Under the pieces are notes generated by a model. It saw only the letters and a program-made list of their open reading frames with translations, searched no databases and was not told the origin of the DNA. This document shows, piece after piece, positions 1 through 10,400 of a stretch of 64,000 bases of DNA (its first letter is position 1; the number at the start of each line of letters is the position of its first letter). The stretch covers positions 1-64,000 of the forward strand of contig CAYOQB010000008.1 of the NCBI GenBank assembly GCA_964406035.1. The letters are read 5' to 3'. A program made the position numbers and the translations under genes. This DNA is from JAIEPW01 sp964406035. Lineage in GTDB: Bacteria > Acidobacteriota > Terriglobia > Bryobacterales > Bryobacteraceae.

Positions 1-32
1 CCCACGATCCCGCCAATTGAATTGGAGCATTC

Positions 33-1166
33 ATGACCCGATCGCAACTGCACTTCGCTTGGAAAGACAAATTTCTCGGCCGCCGGTTCCGCACCGCGGT
101 CTCGCTCCATTCCCACACCAGCTACTCGGAAGAAAGCCTGGAGATGATTCCGCGCTATACCGCCAAGGTCCCCGTTCTGGGACCGGCGGTGCGCAAGCAG
201 GAGCAGTTGCACCTGGAGCGCAAAGGCGAGGCGATCGACTTCAACCGCGCTTTCTGGACCCCGCCGCTGACCCCGCGCGACGCCTACCAGCTCGAACAAC
301 AGCAGCTCGAGTCCGCGTTCGAGGCGCGGGCGCTGGTGTCGCTCTCCGACCACGACAATATCCGGGCTGGCCAGGCGCTGCACGTGATGGGCGATACCTC
401 CGCGCCGATTTCCGTGGAATGGAGCATCCCCTTCGGTCCAACGTACTTCCACGTGGGCGTGCACAATCTGCCGCCGCGTCGCGCCACCGCGATCCTGGAG
501 TCGCTGGAGGAGTACACCGAAACACCCCGCCCCGGCCTGCTCGGCGATCTCTTCGCCATGCTGAATGGATTGCCCGAGACCCTCCTGATTCTGAACCATC
601 CCTTCTGGGATGAAGCCGGCATCGGGGCACACGAGCACGCGCACATCCTGGGACGCCTGCTGGAGCGGCACGGCGAGCACATCCACGCGCTGGAACTGAA
701 CGGTCTCCGCTCCTGGGCAGAAAACCGCAAGGTGATCTGGCTGGCCCGCCAGACCGGACATCCGGTGATCTCCGGCGGCGACCGGCATGGCCTGGAGCCG
801 AACTCGGTCGTGAACATCACCAATGCCGCCTGCTTCCCCGAGTTCGTCGAGGAGGTCCGGCGGGACCGCGTCAGCGACGTTGTGTTCATGCCCCAGTACC
901 GCGAGCCGATCCGGCTCCGCGTCCTGCAGACCATGTGGGACATCGTGCGGCCCTACCCGGAATTCTCCGAAGGACGCCGCCTGTGGTCCGACCGCGTCTT
1001 CTATCGCACCCCCGAAGGCTCCGTCCAGCCGCTTTCTGTACTCTGGAAGGGAGGCCAGCCGGCGATCGTGAAACAATTTGTCGCTCTCATGCATCTGGTG
1101 GATTTGCGGCAGGTGCGGAGCGCGCTGCGCATGGCCCTGACCGATGGAGAGGAGTTTTCCTTGTGA
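33..1166 (+). CDS. PHP-domain metal-dependent hydrolase
   Basis: This 377-residue protein resembles the PHP family of metal-dependent phosphoesterases. The visible signs are the N-terminal HSHTS (His26, His28), SLSDHDN near residue 107, LNHPFWDE near 188 and SGGDRHG near 247, which together could supply the clustered His/Asp metal ligands of that fold. No signal peptide is evident, so it is probably cytoplasmic. A GGAG sequence lies 5 bases before the ATG. The next gene starts inside its stop codon region (4-base overlap), and the rest of the run is glycosyltransferases and methyltransferases, so a role in polysaccharide or nucleotide-sugar metabolism is inferred from context only. The substrate is unknown. 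Confidence 0.75.
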   Translation: MTRSQLHFAWKDKFLGRRFRTAVSLHSHTSYSEESLEMIPRYTAKVPVLGPAVRKQEQLHLERKGEAIDFNRAFWTPPLTPRDAYQLEQQQLESAFEARALVSLSDHDNIRAGQALHVMGDTSAPISVEWSIPFGPTYFHVGVHNLPPRRATAILESLEEYTETPRPGLLGDLFAMLNGLPETLLILNHPFWDEAGIGAHEHAHILGRLLERHGEHIHALELNGLRSWAENRKVIWLARQTGHPVISGGDRHGLEPNSVVNITNAACFPEFVEEVRRDRVSDVVFMPQYREPIRLRVLQTMWDIVRPYPEFSEGRRLWSDRVFYRTPEGSVQPLSVLWKGGQPAIVKQFVALMHLVDLRQVRSALRMALTDGEEFSL

Positions 1167-2386
1167 ACCATACACCAGCGGGGAGCGGTAAACCCCGCGT
1201 GGCGTTCTTTACGGACTCTTTTCATGAGGTCAACGGCGTCGCGCTGACCAGCCGGCAGTTCGAAGCGTTCGCGCGCCGCAAGCAAATCCCGTTTCTCAGC
1301 GTTCACGTCGGCCCCGCCACCCGCTGGGAGCGCGGAGGCCCTGTCGAGACCCTGGAGCTGCAGCGCGGCCGCCTGAAGTTCCCGGTGGAACGCGATATGT
1401 GGTTCGACCTCAACTTCCGCCGCCACGGCAGCCTGGCGATCCGCGCCGTGCGCGAATTCGGCGCCGACCTGATCCACATTACCGGGCCTAGCGATTGCGG
1501 CATCCTGGGCGCCTGGACCGCCTGGAAACTCCGCCTGCCCATGGTGGCATCCTGGCACACCAACCTGCACGAGTTCGGCGCGCTTCGCTTGAAGAAGCTG
1601 CTGCGGACCATGCCCGGCGGAGTTGCGGGAACGGCCGCGACAGCCGCCGAAAAAGCGATCCTGTGGGCCTGCGGCCGCTACTACCGCCTGGGTCGCGTGA
1701 TTCTGGCCCCCAACCGCGAGCTGATGGATCTGATGCACGAACTGACCAGGCGTCCGGCGTTCCTCATGCGCCGCGGCGTCGACACCGAGAGCTTCAGCCC
1801 GGACTTCCGCGACCGCATCGATACCGCCTTCGTGATGGGCTTCGTCGGCCGCGTTACCCCGGAAAAAAGCGTGCGGTTCCTGAAGACGCTGGAGGACCGG
1901 CTGCTGGCGAACGGGCGCTCCAACTTCCGCTTCCTGATTGTCGGCGATGGCAGCGAGCTCGCCTGGCTGAAGGAGAACTTGCGGCACGCGGAGTTCCCCG
2001 GCGTGCTGAAAGGCGAGGCTCTGTCGCGCGCCTACGCCAACATGGATCTGTTTGTCTTTCCTTCCCACACCGACACCTTCGGCAACGTGGTGCAGGAGGC
2101 GATGGCTAGCGGCGTGCCGAGCGTCGTCACTGCCAGCGGCGGGCCGAAATTCCTGGTGAAGTCCGCCGAAACCGGCTTTGTCGCGGCCGATGACGACGCT
2201 TTTGTCCGCTGCGTGGACGCGGTGATCGCGGATCGCGAACTGCACCAGCGCATGTGCCACCTGTCGCGGGAACACGCGCTCTCGCTGTCCTGGGACGGCG
2301 TCTTCGAGGAAGTCTATCAGGCCTACCAGCACTGCCTGGCCGATACCCGAGTGGCCGCCAACCCCCGCCTGCAAGCGGCGCTCTAA
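1163..2386 (+). CDS. Glycosyltransferase family 4
   Basis: This 407-residue protein has the GT-B layout of GT4 glycosyltransferases, which move a sugar from a nucleotide donor. The acceptor-side start FFTDSFHEVNGVALTSRQF (residues 15-33) and the donor-side FPSHTDTFGNVVQEAMASG (299-317), containing the family E-x7-E-like region, are clear, and FVGRVTPEKS (227-236) opens the second Rossmann domain. I chose the GTG at 1163 because a purine-rich GGAGAGGAG lies 8 bases upstream and the protein then starts just before its first beta strand; the frame is open further upstream but would run back into the PHP gene. It overlaps that gene by 4 bases, implying coupled translation. The acceptor is unknown; resemblance to lipid-linked mannosyl or sulfoquinovosyl transferases is only general. 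Confidence 0.85.
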   Translation: MNHTPAGSGKPRVAFFTDSFHEVNGVALTSRQFEAFARRKQIPFLSVHVGPATRWERGGPVETLELQRGRLKFPVERDMWFDLNFRRHGSLAIRAVREFGADLIHITGPSDCGILGAWTAWKLRLPMVASWHTNLHEFGALRLKKLLRTMPGGVAGTAATAAEKAILWACGRYYRLGRVILAPNRELMDLMHELTRRPAFLMRRGVDTESFSPDFRDRIDTAFVMGFVGRVTPEKSVRFLKTLEDRLLANGRSNFRFLIVGDGSELAWLKENLRHAEFPGVLKGEALSRAYANMDLFVFPSHTDTFGNVVQEAMASGVPSVVTASGGPKFLVKSAETGFVAADDDAFVRCVDAVIADRELHQRMCHLSREHALSLSWDGVFEEVYQAYQHCLADTRVAANPRLQAAL

Positions 2387-2421
2387 CCCAGCGCGGTCGC
2401 CGTGAGCGACAATAGGACACC

Positions 2422-3081
2422 ATGGAGATGGGCATGGGCCAGGCCCTCGCTGGACTGCGCCGGCGAGGCTATGTGCCCGAGGTCGTGTTTGACGTCGGCG
2501 CGAGCGACGGCCGCTGGACGCAGCTCGCGATGACGTATTGGCCCGGCGCCACGTACTTCTGTTTCGAGCCGCTCCAGGAGCGCGCACGCGAGCTCGCGGT
2601 CCTCTCCAGCCGCAATCAGGGCCGCGTGGTGGTGTATGGCTGCGGCTTGGGCGATCGCGACCAGGAGCTCCAGATCTGCGTGAAACCTCACCTGGACGAA
2701 AGCAGCTTTGCGTTCTCCGGCGACGACGTCCGCACCGTGCCGGTACGCCGCCTGGATTCGATGCTCGCGCAGCACCGCATCCCTCGTCCGCAGTTCCTTA
2801 AGGTGGATGTTCAGGGCTTCGAGAAGCGCGTATTGGATGGAGCCTCGTCCTCCCTCGGTTCGGCCGACCTGATTCTGCTGGAATGCACCTTCATTCCCTT
2901 CTGCCCGGAGATGCGCACCCTGGACGCGATCGTGGGTGACATGTCGCAGCGCGGCTTTATCCCCTACGAGATCGTGGATGTCCTGCGCCGGCCCCTGGAC
3001 GGAGCGATGGGCCAGTGCGACATGCTGTTCATCCGCAAGGGCCACGACCTGATTTCCGATCATCGGTGGGCCGCCGGATGA
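2422..3081 (+). CDS. FkbM family methyltransferase
   Basis: This 219-residue protein is an S-adenosylmethionine-dependent O-methyltransferase of the FkbM type. The SAM-binding loop VFDVGASDGRWT is near residues 17-28, the acidic ribose contact CFEPLQ follows near 47, and the family hallmark FLKVDVQGFEKRVLDGA lies near 130. FkbM enzymes commonly methylate sugar hydroxyls in polysaccharides and glycolipids, which fits the neighbouring glycosyltransferases. It overlaps the next gene by ATGA, so the two methyltransferases are probably translated together. No membrane segment is seen. Confidence 0.85.
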   Translation: MEMGMGQALAGLRRRGYVPEVVFDVGASDGRWTQLAMTYWPGATYFCFEPLQERARELAVLSSRNQGRVVVYGCGLGDRDQELQICVKPHLDESSFAFSGDDVRTVPVRRLDSMLAQHRIPRPQFLKVDVQGFEKRVLDGASSSLGSADLILLECTFIPFCPEMRTLDAIVGDMSQRGFIPYEIVDVLRRPLDGAMGQCDMLFIRKGHDLISDHRWAAG

Positions 3082-4757
3082 GCCAGTGCTGGGCCTTTGT
3101 TCCTCATGTGGGCTGGCTGCGCCACGATCCCGGCGACGAGGTGATCCAACTGCTGCGGCGCGGCCATTTCGAGGCGGTGGAACAAGCCTTCTTGTGGCTG
3201 TATCTGCGTCCGGGCGACCTGATGGTCGACTGCGGCGCGCACGTCGGGCTGCACACCATCGGCGCCCAGCGCGCCTGCGGGGGAAACGCGGACTTAATCG
3301 CACTGGAGCCGAACGAGTCCTCGCGCGCGCACCTGCTCGCCAACCTCGATCGAAATTCCTGCCGGGCGCGGGTGATCGATTCGGCCGCGTGGAAGGACAG
3401 CAGTGGAGTGGAATTCGACGTGGAACCCGCTCCGCGATCCGCTTTCTCGCGTGTAAGCAGCGCGGCCAGGCGCATCCCCAGCGTGACCCTGAGTCAGATA
3501 CTCCAGGGGGAGACTCAGCCCGCCGCACTGCTCAAGTTGGATGTCGAAGGTGCCGAGCCGGAGGTGCTTACCGGAGCGGCTGCCGCGATTCGCGACGGCC
3601 GCGCGCCGGTCTGGATCATCGAGTTCACCGAGGACAACCTGCAACGGCGAGGCTCCGGCACGCGGGAGATGGCCGCCCAATTAGGTGAACTGGGCCTGCG
3701 CTTGTTCGAGCTGAACCCCGAGAGCCTGCGGCTGACCGATGCGCCGGGACAATGGCCGCTGTGGAATCGCAACCTGATCGCCTGTGCGGATCCGCGCGCG
3801 GTCAACCACCGCTTATCAACGGCGTCGGGCTCGAACATCGAGGTGGCCCGCGACCTGCTCGCCCGGGCCGTGGCGTGTCAGCCGCTGCGCGAGCTCGAAG
3901 AACTCGGCCGCTACAAGGCGATCGCGGCCAACGTCGAGCAGACCGCGCAATGGGCGGAGCGCTCCGATCGCGAGCTCGGCCAGGAGCGCGCACTCGCGCG
4001 GGAGATGCGTCAATGGGCGGAGCGAACCGAGGGCATGCTGAACCGGGAACGCGAGGAGTCGGCGGCGCTTCGCGATCAAATCCACAAACTGCGCACCGAA
4101 ATCGAGGCCGCAAGTCAAGCGGTTCTCGAGCAACAGGCGTTGGCCGGCGATCACCGCAGGTGGGCGGAGCAGACGGAGGCGTTCCTGGCCTCGGAACGTA
4201 AGCTCTCCGCGGAGTTGCGCGAGTGGGCGGAGAAGTCAGAGGGGCTGCTGCGGTCCGAACTCGAGGCCAAGAGCGAGATCGAACGTGCGCTCCAGCGCGA
4301 GCAGGACTTCGCAAGGAAGAACCGCGAGTGGGCCGAGAACACGGAGCGCCTTCTCGCCCTGGAGCGTGAGATGACCGCCGCGCTTCGAGCGCGAGCAGAA
4401 GCGGCCGAAGCCGATCTCTCCTCTTTGGAGGCGAAGGTCGAAGACCTGCGCTCGGCGAGTGAAGAATTGGACCGGCTGCTGACCTCCGAGCGGGACCGCT
4501 CGTCCGCGGCGGCAGCGGAGTGGGAGCGTATCCGCCGGCGTCAGGAAGAACTGCTCGCCGCCGAACAAAACACTTCCGCGGCGCATCGCGATCGCGCGAA
4601 CGCGGCCGAGTCGCTGCTGGCCGCGGCCCGCGCTTCCATCGAAGAACTGCGGTTGGAGTTGGAGGCGGAGCGTCACTCCGTGCGGCGGATGCGCGACATC
4701 CTGAAGAATCGCGCCATGCTGCTGAAGCACTTCGTCCGGAGCAGATCCGTTGACTGA
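3078..4757 (+). CDS. FkbM methyltransferase fused to a WAE-repeat coiled coil
   Basis: This 559-residue protein joins an FkbM methyltransferase to a long helical tail. The catalytic part shows the SAM loop VDCGAHVGLHT (residues 50-60), ALEPN (75-79) and LLKLDVEGAEPEVLTGA (151-167). From about residue 262 to 545 the protein is almost purely charged and helical, with a repeated W-A-E-x-[TS]-[ED] motif at Trp292, 313, 362, 383 and 418. The start is the ATG in the ATGA overlap with the preceding gene; the frame is open further upstream but the methyltransferase fold needs none of it. The tail probably mediates oligomerisation or docking to glycan-assembly partners. The following GT2 gene overlaps it by 8 bases. 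Confidence 0.85.
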   Translation: MSQCWAFVPHVGWLRHDPGDEVIQLLRRGHFEAVEQAFLWLYLRPGDLMVDCGAHVGLHTIGAQRACGGNADLIALEPNESSRAHLLANLDRNSCRARVIDSAAWKDSSGVEFDVEPAPRSAFSRVSSAARRIPSVTLSQILQGETQPAALLKLDVEGAEPEVLTGAAAAIRDGRAPVWIIEFTEDNLQRRGSGTREMAAQLGELGLRLFELNPESLRLTDAPGQWPLWNRNLIACADPRAVNHRLSTASGSNIEVARDLLARAVACQPLRELEELGRYKAIAANVEQTAQWAERSDRELGQERALAREMRQWAERTEGMLNREREESAALRDQIHKLRTEIEAASQAVLEQQALAGDHRRWAEQTEAFLASERKLSAELREWAEKSEGLLRSELEAKSEIERALQREQDFARKNREWAENTERLLALEREMTAALRARAEAAEADLSSLEAKVEDLRSASEELDRLLTSERDRSSAAAAEWERIRRRQEELLAAEQNTSAAHRDRANAAESLLAAARASIEELRLELEAERHSVRRMRDILKNRAMLLKHFVRSRSVD

Positions 4758-5646
4758 ACCCCGCATTTCTCTCATCACCCCGTCGCTGAACGCGGCGCCA
4801 ACCATCGAGCGGACGCTGCGATCCCTCCAGGCACAGGAGTATCCAGCGCTGGAACTTATCTGCGTCGATGGGGGCAGCTCGGATGGGACCGTCGAAATCA
4901 TCCGGCGCTTCGAAGGGCTGGTCACCAGGGTGATTCAGGAGAAGGACAAGAACACGGCGGATGCCGTTAACAAGGGCTTCCGGATCGCAACCGGCGAGAT
5001 TTTCGCTTACCTGAACGCCGATGACGAATTGGCGCCGGGAGCGCTGCGCCGCATCGCGCGCGAGTTCGCCGCAAACCCGGAAGTCGACGTGATCACCGGG
5101 GGTTGCCGCCGCGTTTTCGCCGACAACTCCGAGGTAATTACGCAAGTCCCCGAGCAGTACATCGCGAATCTACCGATGCGCAACGACATCGAGCAGCCCA
5201 GCACGTTCTGGCGATCGGAAGTCCATCGCCGCGCCGGCGAGCTCGACGACAGCTTCGCGCTCGCATTTGACTGGGAATGGTGGAACCGCCTGCACAAGGC
5301 GGGCGCGCGCTTCCACCGCATTCCGGATGTCCTGTCCGTGTATTACTTTTCCGGTGACAACCTGACCTCCCGGGCAGGCGCCCGGGTGATCGAGGAGATG
5401 TACCGGGTAACCAAGCGCTACGGCCCTCACAACGGCCGCCTGGCCGACGTGTACCGCCTGATCTACCGCGTCTTTGACCTCCGCGGGTTCTATGATCGCC
5501 CTTTCGCCGAGCTTCCTTACCCCAAGCAACTGGTCTTCGGCGGATCTCTGCGCCTCCTGTACTTCCTCTACGGGCGGCACGCCATTAACAATTACAACTG
5601 GAACTGGGCCTCGAAACAGGTCCGGGGGCTGGTCTGGTACAAGTAA
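4750..5646 (+). CDS. Glycosyltransferase family 2
   Basis: This 298-residue GT-A enzyme begins with the classic GT2 opening ISLITPSLNAAPTIERTLRS, followed by VDGGSSDGT near residue 40 and the metal-binding LNADDE near residue 88. A later FDWEWWNRL is of the type that contacts the acceptor. It starts with TTG inside the stop of the coiled-coil methyltransferase gene (8-base overlap); no better start lies downstream before the first beta strand. No membrane helices are evident, so it acts in the cytoplasm or at the inner face of the membrane. It closes the polysaccharide run. The sugar and acceptor cannot be told from sequence. Confidence 0.88.
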   Translation: MTEPRISLITPSLNAAPTIERTLRSLQAQEYPALELICVDGGSSDGTVEIIRRFEGLVTRVIQEKDKNTADAVNKGFRIATGEIFAYLNADDELAPGALRRIAREFAANPEVDVITGGCRRVFADNSEVITQVPEQYIANLPMRNDIEQPSTFWRSEVHRRAGELDDSFALAFDWEWWNRLHKAGARFHRIPDVLSVYYFSGDNLTSRAGARVIEEMYRVTKRYGPHNGRLADVYRLIYRVFDLRGFYDRPFAELPYPKQLVFGGSLRLLYFLYGRHAINNYNWNWASKQVRGLVWYK

Positions 5647-5682
5647 TGCGACCCGCCCTGGTTCGGTAGAATCAAGGAGAAC

Positions 5683-7095
5683 ATGCTCCACATTCCGATC
5701 CTTCGCCAGGGCCAGCCGTATAAGAGCGTCGATCTGATCCGCACCGCCAACTTCCGCACCAAGGAGCCGTTCGTCGAGATCAGCCAGGCCAACGCCGGCC
5801 TGATCCGCCGCGACCTTCTCAAGCAGGACGAAATGCGGGATTCCCTGATGGGCTTCTCCACGCGCGACCTGCTGGCGATCGCCAAGCAGGCCGGCCAGCA
5901 TTTCATGAACGACGAACTGCCGCTGGGCGATGCCTCGCAGACGCCGCAGCAGTACGTAGAGGCGCTCAGCGCGACCACCGGCATGCCTTACGTGATGGTC
6001 CGCGCCAACATGCGCAAGATCTTCGGCGTGCTGGACCAGATGGAGGCCGTGCTGAAGGGACTGACGCGGCTGCCCAGCCTGGATGTCCTGGATCGCGGCT
6101 GGGGCGACGTGGCCGGAACCGCGGTCAGCTTCTTTCGCCGCGCCTCGGCGCTCGGCGTGGTGCTCCCGAACAATTCGCCTGGCGTGCATTCCTTGTGGGC
6201 GCCCGCGTTCGCGATGAAGACCGCGCTGATGCTGAAGCCCGGATCGTCCGAACCGTGGACCCCTTATCGCATGATCCAGGCTCTGATCAAGGCAGGCGCT
6301 CCCGCACAGGCCTTCGGCTATTACCCCGCCGATCATGGCGGCGGCGCGGAAATCCTCCGCGGCTGCGGGCGCGGCATGGTCTTCGGCGATGTCGCGGCCA
6401 CGAAGCGATGGGAGAACGACCCCCGCGTGGAAGTGCACGGCCCCGGCTACTCCAAGGTGATCTTCGGCGAGGATGAAGCGGATAACTGGGAGAAGTATAT
6501 CGACGTAATCGCCGCGTCCATCGCTTCCAACTCCGGCCGCTCCTGCGTCAATGCATCGGGTGTTTGGACTCCGCGCCACGGGGCGAAGATCGCCCAGGCG
6601 CTGGCCGCGAAGCTGGCGTCCATCGAGCCCCGGCCGGCAGACGCGGAAGACGCGCAGGTGTCGCCCTTCGCCGATCCCAAGGTGGCCGAGCGTATCTCCG
6701 CGATCATCGATCAGGACCTGCCTGGCGCGGTGGACGTGACCGCTTCCGTGCGCCCGGGGCCGCGCTACGCGACCTTCGAAGGCTGCGGGTATTTGCTGCC
6801 CACCATCGTGACTTGCTCCGTCGAGCATCCGTTGGCCAATCGCGAGTTTCTCTTCCCGTTCGCCAGCGTGGTCGAACTGCCCCAGGACCAGATCCTGGAG
6901 GCGATCGGCCCCTCGCTGGTGGTTACGGTGATCAGCAACGATCCGAAGTTCCGCCAGCAGTGCCTGACCAGCGAGAACGTGGGGCGGTTGAACTTCGGCC
7001 CCATTCCCACTATGCAGATCTCCTGGGACCAGCCGCACGAGGGCAACCTGTTCGATCACCTGTTCGCCCGGCGCGCCTTCCAAGCCGCTTCGTGA
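5683..7095 (+). CDS. Aldehyde dehydrogenase superfamily protein, atypical
   Basis: This 470-residue protein has the aldehyde dehydrogenase fold: the coenzyme region GVVLPNNSPGVHSLWAPA (158-175), LKPGSSEP (184-191) and the nucleophile loop SNSGRSCVNASGV with Cys288. The usual ELGGK segment that supplies the general-base glutamate is replaced by VHGPGYSKVIFG (251-262), so ordinary aldehyde oxidation is doubtful; acyl-CoA reductases of the LuxC type also diverge here. An AGGAGA lies 2 bases before the ATG. It follows the glycosyltransferase run after 36 bases and overlaps the next gene by one base. The substrate is unknown. Confidence 0.7.
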   Translation: MLHIPILRQGQPYKSVDLIRTANFRTKEPFVEISQANAGLIRRDLLKQDEMRDSLMGFSTRDLLAIAKQAGQHFMNDELPLGDASQTPQQYVEALSATTGMPYVMVRANMRKIFGVLDQMEAVLKGLTRLPSLDVLDRGWGDVAGTAVSFFRRASALGVVLPNNSPGVHSLWAPAFAMKTALMLKPGSSEPWTPYRMIQALIKAGAPAQAFGYYPADHGGGAEILRGCGRGMVFGDVAATKRWENDPRVEVHGPGYSKVIFGEDEADNWEKYIDVIAASIASNSGRSCVNASGVWTPRHGAKIAQALAAKLASIEPRPADAEDAQVSPFADPKVAERISAIIDQDLPGAVDVTASVRPGPRYATFEGCGYLLPTIVTCSVEHPLANREFLFPFASVVELPQDQILEAIGPSLVVTVISNDPKFRQQCLTSENVGRLNFGPIPTMQISWDQPHEGNLFDHLFARRAFQAAS

Positions 7096-7451
7096 TGCGT
7101 CCGAAATGGCTGCTGGTCGCCGGTGCGCTGGCTACTCCGGCCATTCTGATCGCCCGGCTGCTTCCCCCATCCATGTCGTGGGATTCGGTTCTCTGGCGCG
7201 CATTCGACATCGCGCTCGAAACCGCGCCCACTGGCGTCTGGGGTCTGTTCGCCGCCGCCCTGCCCCTGGGGCTGGGCTTTTACGTGCTGATCTCCGCCGC
7301 CGCCCTGTACCGCGTTCTGGAGTGCTTCGACAGGAACGCGGACGGATGGTGGATCGCCGCCCACTTGGCGGGCGCGGCTCTGTATTTGCTCGCGCTGCTG
7401 GCGCAGGCGCGACGCCGCAAGGCGCCGGCCACCGCGCCACCCCCCGCCTAG
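7095..7451 (+). CDS. Small inner-membrane protein, unknown function
   Basis: This 118-residue protein has three hydrophobic stretches at roughly residues 4-24, 45-70 and 86-105, and a basic, proline-rich tail ending RRRKAPATAPPPA. Its ATG overlaps the stop of the aldehyde-dehydrogenase-like gene (TGATG), so it is almost certainly translated with it. The frame stays open upstream only as an antisense-like extension through the dehydrogenase gene, which I reject. Its stop shares the palindromic CTAG with the stop of the convergent receptor gene. I do not recognise the family. Confidence 0.65.
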   Translation: MRPKWLLVAGALATPAILIARLLPPSMSWDSVLWRAFDIALETAPTGVWGLFAAALPLGLGFYVLISAAALYRVLECFDRNADGWWIAAHLAGAALYLLALLAQARRRKAPATAPPPA

Positions 7452-10400
7452 AAGGTCAGCCTGGCCTGCAGCACCACGATCCGGTTCCCGTCTGCCGATG
7501 TGATCCGGCCGAAGTCCAGCGAATTGATGTTGGCATTGGGGTCGCCCCACTGCGGCGTGTTGGTGAAGTTGATGGCATCGGCGCGGATCTGCAGGCCAAT
7601 CCGCTCCGTGATGCGCACCCGCTTGATCAGATTGACGTCCAGGCGGAAGGAGCCGGGAGATTCGAAAAACCGCCCAGAAAGCGATCCCAGTTCGCCGGGC
7701 TGTGGATTCACCATCAGCAGACGGCCGTTTTCATCGGCGATCGCGCGCAGCGTGCTCCGCTGCTGCACCCCTTGCGTGGTGGTCATGCGGGCCACGTGTG
7801 GATCCACCACCTGCTGCCAGCCCGAGAAGTACACCGGCCCCTGCGGCGTCATGGTGACGCGGCCCGCGCCGCTCGAAAGGGGCGCGACGGCCATCGGGTA
7901 TGTTCCGGCGGTGGTGAAGCCGTTGAATGCGTTCACCGAGGAAATGCTGAGAGGCTCGCCCGAGAACACATTGAAGATGCTGCCCACCTGCCATCCGCCG
8001 ATGATGTGGTTCAGCCAGCCCGGCGCGCCTTTGCCGAAAGTGCGGTCCTTGCCGAAAGGCAGCTCGTAGATGCCGTTGTTGCGCCACACATGGGTGCGAT
8101 GGAAATCCATGCGGCGCTTATCCACCTCGCGATTCCGCAGCGTCCGGAACTGGGCGAACAAGGCCGCGTCATTGCCTTCCGAATCGCCCAGCGTTTTGCT
8201 CCACGTGTAGTTGCCCTGGAAGAAGAAACCGCGGTTGAAGCGCCGCGTGAACTCGATCTGCAAGGCATGATAGGTCGAGTTCGAGAAGTTCCCGCTGAGA
8301 ATGGCCGTGGCGAACTGCGGATTCGGCAACACGAAGTTTTCCGGCAGCCCCGCCCGCCGCAGCAGCCCCCCGTTCACTCCCGTGAACTGGTTCGTGCTCG
8401 ACAGGAAGTTCGCGAACCCGCCCACGTTGTTGTTGGACAGGAACGCCTGCATCGCGGCGTTGGAGCGGACCAGGTCGGATCCGCGCACCGTGGTTCCGTT
8501 CACGCCGCCCAGGCCCATGAAGATGCGGTCGAATAACGCCGCGTTGCCGCCCGCCTGCGTGATCTGATATGCCTCCAGAATCCCGTTCTCGAAGATGTTG
8601 GCTTCGTTGATGCTCACGTCGCGAATCAGCTTGGTGCCCTTCGAGCCGACGTAGCGCGCCTCAAAGCTGGAGTCCTTGCCGATGCTTCGCGTGATGGAGA
8701 AGTTGAAGTTCTGAATGTACGGCGTCCGCAGCCGGTCGTCGTAGCTGCGGACCGTCTGGGTGCGCTGCGTCAGCGGCACGGTGCCCATCGGCTCTCCAAT
8801 CTGCGGCACGGGCAGGCGCAGGTTCTGCAGGTTCAGCAGCGATCCGGAAAGCAGGATACCCACTTCCGACAGGCCCGGATTCAGCCCGGCGATATCGTGT
8901 GTCAGGTAAATCGGATTGCGTTCATACCCGATGCCGTATCCGGCGCGGATCACAGTTTTGTTGCGTCCAAACCAGGGCAGCGTCCAGGCGAAGCCGACAT
9001 TCGGCGACCAGTTGTTCCAGTCCTGCTCAAAGAACTTCACGTCCGGATTCGGCGTTCCCGGACCAACGAGCTGCGGCCGCGTCAGCGATCCGTTCAACCG
9101 CCCCGGCTGGAACATGTCGCCGAAGCCCGTGCCCGAAATCCCGAACAACCCGCCGGTGCCGCCAACCAGCGCGACGCCCCGCTGCCCCCGCTCGTACGGC
9201 ACGCGGTAATGCTCGTAGCGCACGCCCAGGTTCAAAGTCAGTGACGGCGATACGCGCCACTCGTCCTTGAAGAAGAAGCTGTACTCATGCTGCCGCCAGT
9301 TGCGATATCGCGACAGGCCGGAAATGTAGCGAAGGTCCTGGCCACCGGGCGAGTTGTAGGTCTGGAACGCATTCCCGATGCTGCCGGACAGATCCAGCAA
9401 CAGGTTCTGCGCCAGGTTGGTGTTCAACCCGATTCCGGGGACGTTGGCGATATTCTGCACCGGCACCGCGCCCGCTCCCACGCTGGCCCGAGGTTGCACC
9501 GCGAAGGCATCGTAGCCCGCGCTGGACACGAAGCGGATCTCCGCGCCGCCGCGGAAGGAGTGCTTACCCTTCAACCAGGAGATCGTATCCGAGTACTGAT
9601 ACACCGGGGTCATGCGGCTGGAAGGATCGGAAGCATAGTTGGTGGGCAGCACCGGCTCGGTCATCGTCAGCATGTCCAGGATGAAGGGAATTCCGCTGGC
9701 GGTGGGAAGCAAGGACGTTCCGCCGGCTTCCTCCGCGTACGGAGCGATGGAAGTGTTGCGCGGCCGGAAGACGCCGGCTCGGGCTTCGTTCACCAGGTTC
9801 GGCCGCAGCACCGAAATCAGCGACACGTTGTACTGCTTGGTATTCGTGGGTCCGAGGCCGCCCGGCGAGTCCGGCAGTGGCTGCGGACCCACAATGTTGA
9901 AGCTGTCGTAGCCCTGGTTGGAGAATGTTCCCGTCAGCCGGTGATTGGGGTTGAACTGATGATCGATCCGGAACTCAAAGAGCTGGTACTCGATGCGCAC
10001 CGGACGGCTCCAGGTGTACCCGGCGGTGTTCAATCCGTCGCCGAACCGGTAGTTGTTCGGCAGGGGAACCGAGCCGAGAATCCGCGCGATCGCTCCCGTG
10101 GGATCCGCCGCCAGCCGGTTCGGATCGCGGCCAAATACGTTGACGGTCTGCAGCTCGCTGGTAATGCCTGCCGGCCGCAGCGGATTGCCCTGCAGATCGA
10201 CGGTGGGCACTCGGGCAATCGCGTTCGCATTCTGCACACCCGGGAAGAAGCGGAATTGTCCCCGCCGCGCCGACTCCGTGAGCACGATTGCACTGGTGGC
10301 GTTCTTCTGTCTCTGCTGATCGCCGTCGAACAGCACATGGAAAAACGTCTGATTCCGCTTGATCGGGCCCCCCAGCCGGCCTCCGAACTGGTTGCGGATC

